Below, in pieces: positions 1 to 8,076 of a DNA stretch of 64,000 bases; position 1 is the first letter of the stretch; every line of letters begins with the position of its first letter. Position numbers and translations under genes: made by a program. The DNA is taken from positions 124,822-188,821 of the forward strand of contig NZ_CAADHO010000011.1 of the NCBI RefSeq assembly GCF_900699765.1. Reading direction: 5' to 3'. The stretch is from Desulfoluna butyratoxydans (GTDB lineage Bacteria > Desulfobacterota > Desulfobacteria > Desulfobacterales > Desulfolunaceae). Under the pieces are notes generated by a model. That model made no database searches. It was not told the origin of the DNA and worked only from the letters and a program-made list of their open reading frames with translations.

Positions 1-441
1 AGTATTCTTACCGCCATGCACCTGGACCACCTGGCCCTTCGGCCCGCGGGCAGCCTGAGCGGCGGGGAACTTCAGAAAGTCACCATCGCCCGGGCCCTGG
101 CCCAGGAGCCTGAGCTCCTCCTCATGGACGAGCCCACCAGCAGCCTGGATTTGAAAAACCAGATGGACGTCATGGAACGCATCTCCGACATCGCCACCCG
201 CCAGAACCTTACGGTGGTGGTCTCCATGCACGACCTGAACCTGGCCTTTCGCCATGCCGATTATTTCCTGTTGCTGAAAAACGGCGCCATGCACGGATTC
301 TGCCCCAGGGACGAGGTGACCCCGGAGATGATCCGGGAGGTCTACGGCGTTCCCGTCGCCTTGGAACGCATCCGGGGCCACACCGTGGCCGTGCCCCTGG
401 ACAGTCGACGGCAGGGGCCGTCCCTGGTCAAAGCCGGATAA
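1..441 (+). CDS. ABC transporter ATP-binding protein, iron chelate/cobalamin type (5' end cut by window)
   Basis: This is the C-terminal two thirds of a FecE/BtuD-like ATPase; the frame is open to base 1, so the start lies outside the window. Visible motifs are the signature LSGGE (about bases 55-69), Walker B LLLMDEP with the D-loop SSLD, and the switch histidine in SMHDLN. The protein would hydrolyse ATP at the inner membrane to import a siderophore, haem or corrinoid delivered by a periplasmic binding protein. The binding protein encoded at 1608-2678 and the TonB receptor at 3452-5422 fit as its partners. The permease is probably just upstream, outside the window. The ligand cannot be read from this fragment. 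Confidence 0.9.
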   Translation, partial: SILTAMHLDHLALRPAGSLSGGELQKVTIARALAQEPELLLMDEPTSSLDLKNQMDVMERISDIATRQNLTVVVSMHDLNLAFRHADYFLLLKNGAMHGFCPRDEVTPEMIREVYGVPVALERIRGHTVAVPLDSRRQGPSLVKAG

Positions 442-507
442 ACACACACCGCCGCTCAACGGCGATCTTTACGCTTACCAGCCAACGATAAATGAAAGGG
501 ACCTTCA

Positions 508-1611
508 GTGTTTGCTACAGACCAACCGACCACCCACATGAAAGGGGAAGGTGACGCACCCGGAGCCGATGCGCTCCACAGCCTGTTTTACACGGCCTCG
601 CGCCACTACAAAGAGTTTTGTGCCATGAACGCCGCTGTTCGCCTGGGGCTCTTCGATGCCCTGGAAGAGCCCCTCACCCTCACCGGGCTCTGCACGGCCT
701 GCAACCTGAAGCTCCCAGCGACGGAGCACCTTGTGGAGCTCCTCTGCGAGCTGGGGCTCCTTTGCCGGAAAGAGGGACACTACCGTAACACCCCCTTGAG
801 CGCCCTCTATCTCGTCTCCTCGTCTCCCCTGTTCCAAGGGGCGGTGATGCGGGACATCCAGAACGGATTCGCCCTGTGGGAGCGCCTGGACCGGGTGCTC
901 CGGAAAGGCCCCCTGGACGTCATGGAGGAGGCCTTTTTCGAAAACGGCATGGTGGACTCCCTGGCCGCAGAGATCCTCTGCGGAGAGCTCCAAAAAACCG
1001 TTGACGCCGTAGCCGCCATCCCCGCCTTTCAACAGGCCCGGAGCCTGCTGGATTTAGGAGGCGGCCACGGGCTTTACGCCATCGCGTTGAGCCGCCTCAA
1101 CCCCGAACTCCGAGCCACGGTCTTTGATTTCCCGGACATTGCCCGCAAGGCCGAAGAGGTCATGGCGGCCCACGGCGCAGACCGGGTCCGGTTTGTGTCC
1201 GGCAACCTCTTTACAGACGACCTGGGAAGCGACCACGACGTGATTTTTCTCTCCTACAATCCGGGGGGCAAAAACCCGGCCCTTTTAAAACGGATCCACG
1301 ACGCCCTGAAGCCCGGAGGGCTCTTTGTGACCAAGCACGTCTATTACAGAAAAGGGGAGGGCTCCAAAGACCGGCTGCTCGACCTGGAGTGGAGCCTGTC
1401 GGCCTTCAAGGGCGTGGGCAAAGAGGACAACATCTACCGGTTCACCGGCGACCTCTCCTGGGAGGCGTACAGGGACCTTCTGGAACGCCACTTCACCATC
1501 CGGGAGATCCTGGAAGCCGACGCCTTCTCCGGCCACCCCCTGGCCAAGTTCGGGGACAGGCTGGACTCCCGGATGATTGTAGCCGTCAAGAAAAGGCAGG
1601 GCATCGTATGA
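508..1611 (+). CDS. SAM-dependent O-methyltransferase (methyltransferase family 2 type)
   Basis: A 367-aa protein with an N-terminal winged-helix dimerisation region (about residues 25-110) and a C-terminal class I methyltransferase fold. The SAM loop is LLDLGGGHG (about residue 180), followed by the acidic FDFPD strand and ALKPGGLFVTKH. This is the layout of small-molecule O-methyltransferases such as the acetylserotonin/CrtF group. The GTG at 508 is preferred because AAGGGA lies about 7 bases upstream; ATG 538 is an alternative. The stop overlaps the next start (ATGA), so it is translationally coupled to the binding-protein gene. Inference: it modifies, or once helped make, the chelate that this operon imports. 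Its substrate is unknown. Confidence 0.8.
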   Translation: MFATDQPTTHMKGEGDAPGADALHSLFYTASRHYKEFCAMNAAVRLGLFDALEEPLTLTGLCTACNLKLPATEHLVELLCELGLLCRKEGHYRNTPLSALYLVSSSPLFQGAVMRDIQNGFALWERLDRVLRKGPLDVMEEAFFENGMVDSLAAEILCGELQKTVDAVAAIPAFQQARSLLDLGGGHGLYAIALSRLNPELRATVFDFPDIARKAEEVMAAHGADRVRFVSGNLFTDDLGSDHDVIFLSYNPGGKNPALLKRIHDALKPGGLFVTKHVYYRKGEGSKDRLLDLEWSLSAFKGVGKEDNIYRFTGDLSWEAYRDLLERHFTIREILEADAFSGHPLAKFGDRLDSRMIVAVKKRQGIV

Positions 1612-2678
1612 AACGCATCGTAATCATCCTGTGCCTGCTCTGCCTGGGATTCATCTCCCCGGCCGGTGCCGTGACGGTGCAGGACATGGCCGGACGCACC
1701 GTCACCGTTGCGGCCCCTCCGCAACGCATTGTCTGCCTGGCCCCCGGCACCCTGCGCCTCATCATCTACCTGGAGGCCAAGGCAAAGGTGGTGGGCGTGG
1801 AAGCCATTGAAAAACGGTTTCCCACCACGCGCCCTTACTGGGTCGCCAACAGCGAGCTGTCCCGGCTGCCGTCCGTGGGCCCCGGAGGCCCCGGGTCCAT
1901 CAACGGCGAACCGGATCTGGAGGCCCTGCTCGCGGCAGCCCCGGATCTCATCTTCATCACCTACCTTGAACGGCGCAAAGCCGACACACTCCAGGCCAAG
2001 CTGGGGATTCCCGTGGTGGTCCTCTCCTACGGCCCCTTCGGCCGGTTTGACGAAACCATGTACCGCTCCCTGCGCCTTGCCGGAAAAATTCTCGGCAAGG
2101 AGGCTCGGGCAAGCGAGGTGGTGACCTTCATCCGGAAGGCCGAAGCGGATCTTGCCCAACGGGTGGAAGGAGAGAATTCCGAGGAACAACCCGGGGTGTT
2201 TGTGGGAGGCATCGGGTTTAAAGGCACCCAGGGCATCGGAAGCACCGAGACCGCCTACGCCCCCTTTGACTGGGTAAAGGCCAGAAACGTGGTGGCCGGG
2301 CAAAGCACCACCGGTCATCTGTTTGTGGGCAGGGAAGCCCTCCTTGCCATGGACCCGGACATCATCTTCATCGACGGCGGAGGGCGGGGCAACGTGGCCC
2401 GAGACATGCGGGCCAAACCCGCTTTTTACCAGGGTCTCACCGCTTTCCGGGAAGGGCGTGTCCACACCCTACACTCCTACAACTGGTACATGACCAATAT
2501 CGGCACGGCTATGGGAGACGCCTACGCCATCGGCAAGATCCTCTACCCGCATCGGTTTGCCGATATCGACCCCGCAGCCAAGGCCGACGAGATCTACACC
2601 TTTCTCGTGGGAAAACCGGTATATGGGCAGATGAAAACAGCCTACGGCCCCTTGGGGAGCAAGCTGACCATGAAATAA
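1608..2678 (+). CDS. periplasmic substrate-binding protein of an iron chelate/cobalamin ABC transporter
   Basis: A 356-aa protein with a signal peptide (MKRIVIILCLLCLGFISPAGA) and the class III binding-protein features of the BtuF/FepB/FecB group: TVQDMAGRTVTV, PPQRIVCLAP, DLEALLAAAPDLIF and a late MDPDIIFIDGG. It would capture the ligand in the periplasm and hand it to the permease whose ATPase ends at base 441. The chosen ATG overlaps the methyltransferase stop; reading further upstream in this frame only gives a shadow of that gene. The length is normal for the family. Siderophore, haem and corrinoid all remain possible ligands. Confidence 0.88.
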   Translation: MKRIVIILCLLCLGFISPAGAVTVQDMAGRTVTVAAPPQRIVCLAPGTLRLIIYLEAKAKVVGVEAIEKRFPTTRPYWVANSELSRLPSVGPGGPGSINGEPDLEALLAAAPDLIFITYLERRKADTLQAKLGIPVVVLSYGPFGRFDETMYRSLRLAGKILGKEARASEVVTFIRKAEADLAQRVEGENSEEQPGVFVGGIGFKGTQGIGSTETAYAPFDWVKARNVVAGQSTTGHLFVGREALLAMDPDIIFIDGGGRGNVARDMRAKPAFYQGLTAFREGRVHTLHSYNWYMTNIGTAMGDAYAIGKILYPHRFADIDPAAKADEIYTFLVGKPVYGQMKTAYGPLGSKLTMK

Positions 2679-2680
2679 AA

Positions 2681-2716
2681 GCTTCCGGCGGCAAGGTGTA
2701 CCACCGCTGAAAGCGG
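2681..2716. repeat. dispersed palindromic repeat (GCYTCCGGCGGC family), copy 1
   Basis: GCTTCCGGCGGCAAGGTG followed by CCACC and AAAGC starts two bases after the binding-protein stop codon. Related copies lie at 28654-28710 (inverted), 30951-31004 and 31102-31147. It is noncoding and REP-like. Confidence 0.6.
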
Positions 2717-2861
2717 GGTACAAATGTGCTCTCCCCTTTCCCTCCCAGGGAAAATCACATTTGCCTTTCCTTCGGCCTTGCCGGGATCAACCTCTTGGAA
2801 TGGTGGCCAAACACCGTAAGTGTGTGGCCGGAGACGTTTTAAAAGAAAGGATTCAACCCAA

Positions 2862-3470
2862 ATGTATGCACGCAAGGCGGATTTTTTTGATTCACAGACA
2901 GGCGCCCCCTGGGCAACCGAGGCATATGGCCCGGAGGAGCTGGCAAAACTGGACCGGGTGTTTGCGTCTGCCGGTCCTCTGGAGGGAAAAACCGTGGTGG
3001 AGCCGGGTTGCGGCACCGGTCGTCTCACAGAGATCCTGGCACGCAGGGTGGGGCCGTCGGGTCGGGTCATTGCCATGGATATCAGCCGCGGGATGGTGGC
3101 ATCAGCCAAAGAAAGACTCGCGGATCAGGTCCATGTGGAGCTTCGGCAGGGACGCCTCGAAGCCTGTCCCCTTCCCGGGGAAGGGGTGGACCTGGCCCTC
3201 TGCCACCAGGTCTTTCCCCACCTCGAAGACCAGGAAGGGGCCCTGTCCCTTCTCACGCGCAGCCTGAAGCCCGACGGACGTCTCATCATCTGCCACTTTA
3301 AACCGCTGTCCGTCATCAATGATGTACACCGCAAGGCTGGAACAGCCGTTGAACAGGACATGATCCCCGAACATGGGGAGATGGAGGGCATGTGCACCGA
3401 AGCAGGGCTGCGAATCATTGAGTTGAGCGATGATAAAAGGGGGTATTTCCTGTGTGCAAGAAAGGCATGA
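2862..3470 (+). CDS. class I SAM-dependent methyltransferase (UbiE/methyltransferase 11 type)
   Basis: A 202-aa protein with motif I VVEPGCGTGRLTEIL (about residue 45), motif Post I VIAMDISRGMV, and a GRLIICHF strand. It has no membrane segment and no dimerisation domain, so it differs in type from the O-methyltransferase at 508-1611. The ATG at 2862 follows AGAAAGG; in-frame codons upstream lack a ribosome-binding site. The end overlaps the next gene's preferred start. Its position between the binding protein and the TonB receptor suggests it acts on the transported compound, but that is inference only. Confidence 0.82.
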   Translation: MYARKADFFDSQTGAPWATEAYGPEELAKLDRVFASAGPLEGKTVVEPGCGTGRLTEILARRVGPSGRVIAMDISRGMVASAKERLADQVHVELRQGRLEACPLPGEGVDLALCHQVFPHLEDQEGALSLLTRSLKPDGRLIICHFKPLSVINDVHRKAGTAVEQDMIPEHGEMEGMCTEAGLRIIELSDDKRGYFLCARKA

Positions 3471-5422
3471 CCCCTTCTGACAGATACGTAAAATCTGGCC
3501 TTATCATGATCCTGCTGCTCATCACCGCGGCGCTGCCCGGCATTGCCGCGGCAGACGAGGAGCCGGCGCTTCTTCTGGACGATGTGACGGTCACCGCGTC
3601 CCCTGTCATCGAAGCAAACATCACCGACGCCTATGGCGCCAGGAAAACCCGGGTTACCCAAGAGCAGGTGGAAGACCTCAATGCCCAGGACCTGGAAACC
3701 GCCCTCCGGCGCACCCCCGGGGTCAATATCTCCCGATACAATCCCATCGGTTCCTTCGGCGGGGCAGAAGGGGGAGGGGTCTTTATCCGGGGCATGGGCT
3801 CCAGCAGGCCCGGGGCTGAGATTAAAACCCTGTTTGACGGTATTCCCATGTACTTAAGCGTCTGGAACCACCCCCTCCTGGACACCATCCCCGTGGACGC
3901 CGCCCATGCCATTGAGGTGTACAAAAGCCCTCAGCCCCAGCACTTCGGCAACGCCTTCGGGGTGATTAACGTGGTGCCCAAACGCATGGAGACCGAAGGC
4001 TTTGTCACCAAGGGCCAGGTAGCGGCCGGGCGTTGGTCCACCCTGGTGGGAACCGTGGAGCACGGCGGAAAAAAAGACAAGGTTGATTACTACATCGGCT
4101 GCGGCTACCGAAGCTCCGACGGCCACAGGGACGAAGCCGACGGCGAGCTGAAAAACGTCCACGCCAGCCTGGGTTTTGCCTTAAGCCCCAACTGGGACCT
4201 CAACATCGTAACCCTCTGGAACGATAATGAGGCCAAGGACCCCGGCGAAGAGGGGGCGGACCCCGCCCTGCGTGAAGGCAGCTTTGAAACGCGGACCTGG
4301 CTGGCCGAGGCCATCCTCTCCAACAGCTTTGACGCTGCCGACGGCAGCGTCAAGGTGTACTGGAACGGCGGGGAAGGGGACTGGCTGGACTACCCCGCGC
4401 CCACCCCGGGGGTCAGGGAGAACCTCTACAACGATTCCCTGTTCTACGGGGTCAAGGCCCGGGAAACATTCTACCTGGACCATGGCCTGGAGTGGCTTGT
4501 GGGGTTTGACTGGGATTACAGCGAAGGAGAGTACGACAAAACCTTCAGCGACGGATCAACCGACAGGTGGGACGGCCACGACGTCACCCTCTTTTCGCCG
4601 TACACGGCCGTGAGCAGGCAATTCGGTTCCCAGAAGGGGTTCTACGCCGTGCCGTCGGCGGGGGTGCGCTATTACGACAACACCGACTTCGATGACGAAT
4701 TCGCACCCCACGCAGGGCTTGTTGCCGGATACAAAGAGACCGAGCTGCACCTGAGTTATGCCCGGGGCGTGGTCTACCCGGGCCTTGAGGTGGTGGTCTT
4801 CTCCGAGAAGGTCATTCCCATGCTCAAAGACTCCTGGAAAGACCTGAACGCGGAAAAGGTGGACCATTTCGAAGCCGGAATCACCCAAAAATTCGGGGAC
4901 CGCGCCGTTGTGGACGTCACCTTCTTCTACGACGACGGCACAGACCGGTACGTCATCGTGCCGCCCCCGCCGCCTCCCCCCGTGTACGACAACATCGAAG
5001 AGTTTACCATCAAAGGCTCGGAGATCACCGTCAGCGTCAACCCCACCCGGGACCTCTCCCTGTTTGCCGGGGTGACCCTCCTGGACACCGATCCCGGGGA
5101 CATGCCCTACGCCCCGGAGACCTCGGTCACCGGCGGACTCAACTGGCGCTTCCTTAAATTCTTTACCCTGAGCCTGGACGCCTCTTACCTGTCGAGCATG
5201 ACCGTCAGCTCCCAGGCGCGCAAGGCCGGCGCTACCAACAATTCTCCGGTGGACTCGTATACCCTCGTCAACGGCCAGCTGAGCTACGCCTTCCGTATGC
5301 CCGGCATGGAAGGGGAGCTTTTTGTGGCAGGGGAAAACCTCACCGATGAGTCCTACGAATACCTGCCGGGTTATCCCATGCCCGGATTCAATCTTATGGG
5401 CGGGATCCGCTTCACCTTGTAA
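3452..5422 (+). CDS. TonB-dependent outer-membrane receptor
   Basis: A 656-aa protein with a signal peptide (about residues 17-34), a plug domain (LLLDDVTVTAS, LETALRRTPGVNIS, GVFIRGMGSSRPGAEIKTLFDGIP) and a beta-barrel ending in the aromatic C-terminus GGIRFTL. Receptors of this kind carry siderophores, haem or corrinoids across the outer membrane using TonB energy. The GTG at 3452 is preferred because AAAAGGGGG sits 9 bases upstream. ATG 3467 overlaps the preceding stop, but its SD would be only one base away. A run of seven prolines (about residues 503-509) probably lies in an extracellular loop. It closes the uptake operon that begins before the window. Confidence 0.88.
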   Translation: MCKKGMTPSDRYVKSGLIMILLLITAALPGIAAADEEPALLLDDVTVTASPVIEANITDAYGARKTRVTQEQVEDLNAQDLETALRRTPGVNISRYNPIGSFGGAEGGGVFIRGMGSSRPGAEIKTLFDGIPMYLSVWNHPLLDTIPVDAAHAIEVYKSPQPQHFGNAFGVINVVPKRMETEGFVTKGQVAAGRWSTLVGTVEHGGKKDKVDYYIGCGYRSSDGHRDEADGELKNVHASLGFALSPNWDLNIVTLWNDNEAKDPGEEGADPALREGSFETRTWLAEAILSNSFDAADGSVKVYWNGGEGDWLDYPAPTPGVRENLYNDSLFYGVKARETFYLDHGLEWLVGFDWDYSEGEYDKTFSDGSTDRWDGHDVTLFSPYTAVSRQFGSQKGFYAVPSAGVRYYDNTDFDDEFAPHAGLVAGYKETELHLSYARGVVYPGLEVVVFSEKVIPMLKDSWKDLNAEKVDHFEAGITQKFGDRAVVDVTFFYDDGTDRYVIVPPPPPPPVYDNIEEFTIKGSEITVSVNPTRDLSLFAGVTLLDTDPGDMPYAPETSVTGGLNWRFLKFFTLSLDASYLSSMTVSSQARKAGATNNSPVDSYTLVNGQLSYAFRMPGMEGELFVAGENLTDESYEYLPGYPMPGFNLMGGIRFTL

Positions 5423-6251
5423 GGGGGGTGTTCATGCGGTGAAAGGAGGGGTCCCCGGCAGGTTTGCCGGGGGCCCCTTTTGGTTTGGTCTGCCAGCGAC
5501 TGAGGTAGGTTCGGTAGAGGTGCGTAAACCACCCCTTGTCCGGAAACACCCGCAGGGATGCAAAACTGTCCGGAGAAAAATAGGTACGCACAAAAGGGGT
5601 GTAGTCCGGGGTGGCTGCAAAGAGGAGAGCGGCCAGGCCGTAAACCGCCACCGTGGATTTCAGGTCCCTGGGGTTGGCAAACTTAAAGGCGGTGCCCGAG
5701 GAGCGCTTCGGGCCGTTGCCAAAAAGGTCGAGACTCACCAGCTCGTCTAAGAGGAGGTGGATAAGAAAGCCTCCAAAGACGAAAAACCCTGCCATCCAAA
5801 CGGTTTGCATAGAAAAGCTGAAGAAATGGTAGAGGATGAGGGTGGATGAAAACCAGAAAACAAAACTGGCCGGTACCGAATGAATGATCCCGCGATGCAC
5901 GGTGATGCGCGTGAACATGGAGAAAAAGAGAAAATTGACCACGAAAAAACTCACCAGCCAGATGGTGAACAGCTCTGCTGCGGAGTTATCGGCCCCCTGG
6001 TTGAACATGATGAGAAACGAAATCACCGTGGCGATGAAGGTAAAGAGGAGCCGCACGGGAAGGGAGCTGTCCGAGTCGATGTCGGGCAAGAGGCCGCCCA
6101 CAACGCCCATGATGAAAAAGAGCAGCACCTCATCGGGGGTGGCAAGGGAGGCGGCAAGCAGAAAGGTAGCTGCCGCACTGCTGCAGAAACTGGAAACCGT
6201 AAGATGTGTTTTGAATTCCGCCACGCTGGTATCGCCCTTTTCGTTCATCAT
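5412..6251 (-). CDS. membrane-bound metal-dependent hydrolase family protein (DUF457/YdjM-like)
   Basis: A protein of about 279 aa with five or six hydrophobic segments and the family hallmarks FKTHLT near the start, GGLLPDIDSDSS, HRGIIHS and LLDELVSLDLFG. The conserved His and Asp residues suggest metal binding. Relatives were annotated LexA-binding inner-membrane proteins, but their function is not established. Two ATG codons in tandem (6251 and 6248) follow a weak GGA. The upstream in-frame extension (to 6359) is rich in Arg/Pro and unlike the family, so it was not used. The tail beyond about residue 260 overlaps the terminator of the convergent operon and looks unconserved. Confidence 0.75.
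   Translation of the reverse strand: MMNEKGDTSVAEFKTHLTVSSFCSSAAATFLLAASLATPDEVLLFFIMGVVGGLLPDIDSDSSLPVRLLFTFIATVISFLIMFNQGADNSAAELFTIWLVSFFVVNFLFFSMFTRITVHRGIIHSVPASFVFWFSSTLILYHFFSFSMQTVWMAGFFVFGGFLIHLLLDELVSLDLFGNGPKRSSGTAFKFANPRDLKSTVAVYGLAALLFAATPDYTPFVRTYFSPDSFASLRVFPDKGWFTHLYRTYLSRWQTKPKGAPGKPAGDPSFHRMNTPLTR
5448..5481 (+). terminator. rho-independent terminator of the uptake operon, inside an opposing gene
   Basis: A near-perfect 12-bp GC stem (5448-5459 with 5466-5477, loop AGGTTT) followed by TTTT lies 26 bases after the TonB receptor stop. It lies within the last codons of the convergent DUF457 gene (stop at 5412), so the stem also encodes part of that protein's C-terminus. Confidence 0.8.
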
Positions 6252-6340
6252 GTATCCATGAATCGTCAATGGTTTCCTTATACACCATTGACGGGCGTTG
6301 CGTAAGGCGGGGCGGTAAATAAATGAGGGGGAGGGGACAA

Positions 6341-6374
6341 CCCGCCTTCCCCCTGTCAAAGAAAGGAAGGCGGG
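6341..6374 (-). terminator. hairpin downstream of brnQ
   Basis: A 10-bp stem CCCGCCTTCC / GGAAGGCGGG lies 17 bases beyond the BrnQ stop on the minus strand. The U-tract is poor (TTGTCC), so it may be a weak terminator or a 3'-end stabilising hairpin. Confidence 0.45.
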
Positions 6375-6390
6375 CTTGAGGGGAAAGGGA

Positions 6391-7704
6391 TCAGCTCTTG
6401 GGCATGGTGCTCTGGTTCAGGGGCTTGTGATGCATGGTGGTGCGGATCAACTCCATCACAACCGCACAGAAGATTGCGGGCAGCACCCAGGAAAATCCGG
6501 CATCGGCAAAGGGGAGTTTGGCGATGAGCTTGCCTGCGGCCCCGGTGTCCACCTTCAGGAAAGACAGGGCGTCGAAGACGCTGACAATAAGGCAACCGGC
6601 GACCGCGCCCTTGTACACGGCGGAGCTCAGCTTGCTTCCCCAGAGGGTCAGGGCGATGAGAACGATGACGATGGGGTAGGCGATGATGAGAAGGGGAACC
6701 GAAAAGGTGACGATCTTCTCCACGCCGGATACGGAGATGAGGGTGCTGAAGATGGCCGTGATAATGACCACGGATTCGTACTTGAGCTTTCCATGGGAGA
6801 GCTTTTCAAACCAGGACCCCACCACGGCGGTGAGGCCGATGGCGGTGGTCAGGCAGGCGGCGGACACGGCCAGGCACATGGCGGTACGACCAGCGCTGCC
6901 CAGCACGGTGTTGGTGATGGAGACGATGAGATCGGATTTGGAGATCCCCTCCTCGAACATGCCGCTTCCCGTGGCCCCCAGAAAAAGCAGCCCACCGTAG
7001 ACAAGCATCAGGCCCGTCCCTGCGATGAGGCCTGCCTTGCAGGTCAGGGAGATCTGCTCTTCGGCGGTTTTGTAACCCTTTGCCGCGATGGCCGAAAGCA
7101 CCAGCCCTGCAAAGAGAATGGAGGCCAGGGCATCCATGGTCTGGTAGCCTTCAATGAAGCCGCGGCCCAAAGGCTGGGTGAGCCCCTTGGCAACGGGGTG
7201 GCCGATGGGACTTGCCACGCCCTTGACGATGATCAGGCCAATGATGAGGAGAAGGACCGGGGTCAGGTACTTCCCGATCTTGTCCACGATGCTGGAGGGC
7301 TTGAGGGCAAAAAAGAGGGTGACGACAAAAAAGGCCACGGAGGCGGTTAAAGGCGAGACACCTGAAAAGAGAGGCTTGATGCCGATCTCATAGACCGTGG
7401 CCCCGGTCCTGGGGATGGCAAGGAACGGGCCGATGGCCAGGACAATGGCCGTGCCCATCACCTTGGCGAACACCGGGCTCACCCGACCGGCAAAACGGTC
7501 CAGGGACCCGCCGGATTTGGCAAGGGCCGCCACACCGAGGATGGGCAGGCCCACGCCGGTGATAAAAAAGCCCAGCATACAGAAAAACCAGGAGGTTCCG
7601 GACAAAAAGCCCAGGGCAGGGGGAAAAATCAGGTTTCCCGCTCCAAAAAACATGGCAAACAGAGCCGCTCCCGCAACAACGATATCCTTCATCTCTTTAT
7701 TCAC
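6391..7704 (-). CDS. brnQ: branched-chain amino acid:cation symporter (LIVCS family)
   Basis: A protein of about 437 aa with roughly 12 membrane spans and the LIVCS opening AGAALFAMFFGAGNLIFPP, followed by GFFITGVGLPILG. The family imports leucine, isoleucine and valine with Na+ or H+. The GTG at 7704 is the best start: GGAGG sits eight bases upstream and the protein begins at the usual place relative to the first helix. ATG 7692 has no SD at a workable distance, and the extension to 7788 is not membrane-like. It is flanked by its own hairpin, so it is probably monocistronic. Confidence 0.88.
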   Translation of the reverse strand: MNKEMKDIVVAGAALFAMFFGAGNLIFPPALGFLSGTSWFFCMLGFFITGVGLPILGVAALAKSGGSLDRFAGRVSPVFAKVMGTAIVLAIGPFLAIPRTGATVYEIGIKPLFSGVSPLTASVAFFVVTLFFALKPSSIVDKIGKYLTPVLLLIIGLIIVKGVASPIGHPVAKGLTQPLGRGFIEGYQTMDALASILFAGLVLSAIAAKGYKTAEEQISLTCKAGLIAGTGLMLVYGGLLFLGATGSGMFEEGISKSDLIVSITNTVLGSAGRTAMCLAVSAACLTTAIGLTAVVGSWFEKLSHGKLKYESVVIITAIFSTLISVSGVEKIVTFSVPLLIIAYPIVIVLIALTLWGSKLSSAVYKGAVAGCLIVSVFDALSFLKVDTGAAGKLIAKLPFADAGFSWVLPAIFCAVVMELIRTTMHHKPLNQSTMPKS

Positions 7705-8076
7705 AGGTGTTACCTCCACCGATTCGAGCACTTGTTTGGGAGTTGCTTTCCAACTCCACTTTGACACAGAAAAGGGAGGGTAACACAATCTTTTGCGGGA
7801 TGACAGGGGTGGACCCGATAGGCACTATCTCTAATAAATACAAGTCTTAAAAAAGATAGAACCGCGACTCACCAGATAAAAGGAAAGTTTTTGGCGAGCT
7901 TTCTTTTTATTCGTAAACCGGACACCGTTCATGTTTTCGATTTTTTACCCGCCCATCAAAAAAAAGACGGGAAAGCCCTTGTGAGAGCCCTTCTTCTTTA
8001 AGAAATGAAAGGGAGAGGCGGAAAAGGGACCACATTCATGGTGGCGGACCACCGGCGCGGCTCGATGCGTTTGACC
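7705..8076. other. intergenic region upstream of brnQ
   Basis: No gene is supported here. The stretch is AT-richer than its surroundings around 7800-7990 and must contain the brnQ promoter on the minus strand, but no convincing -35/-10 pair was picked out. The last 40 bases already resemble the spacer of the tandem array that follows. Confidence 0.4.

Noticed and set aside
6252..6359. Longer start for the DUF457 protein
   Set aside because: The added residues are Arg/Pro-rich with no similarity to family N-termini, which begin close to FKTHLT.
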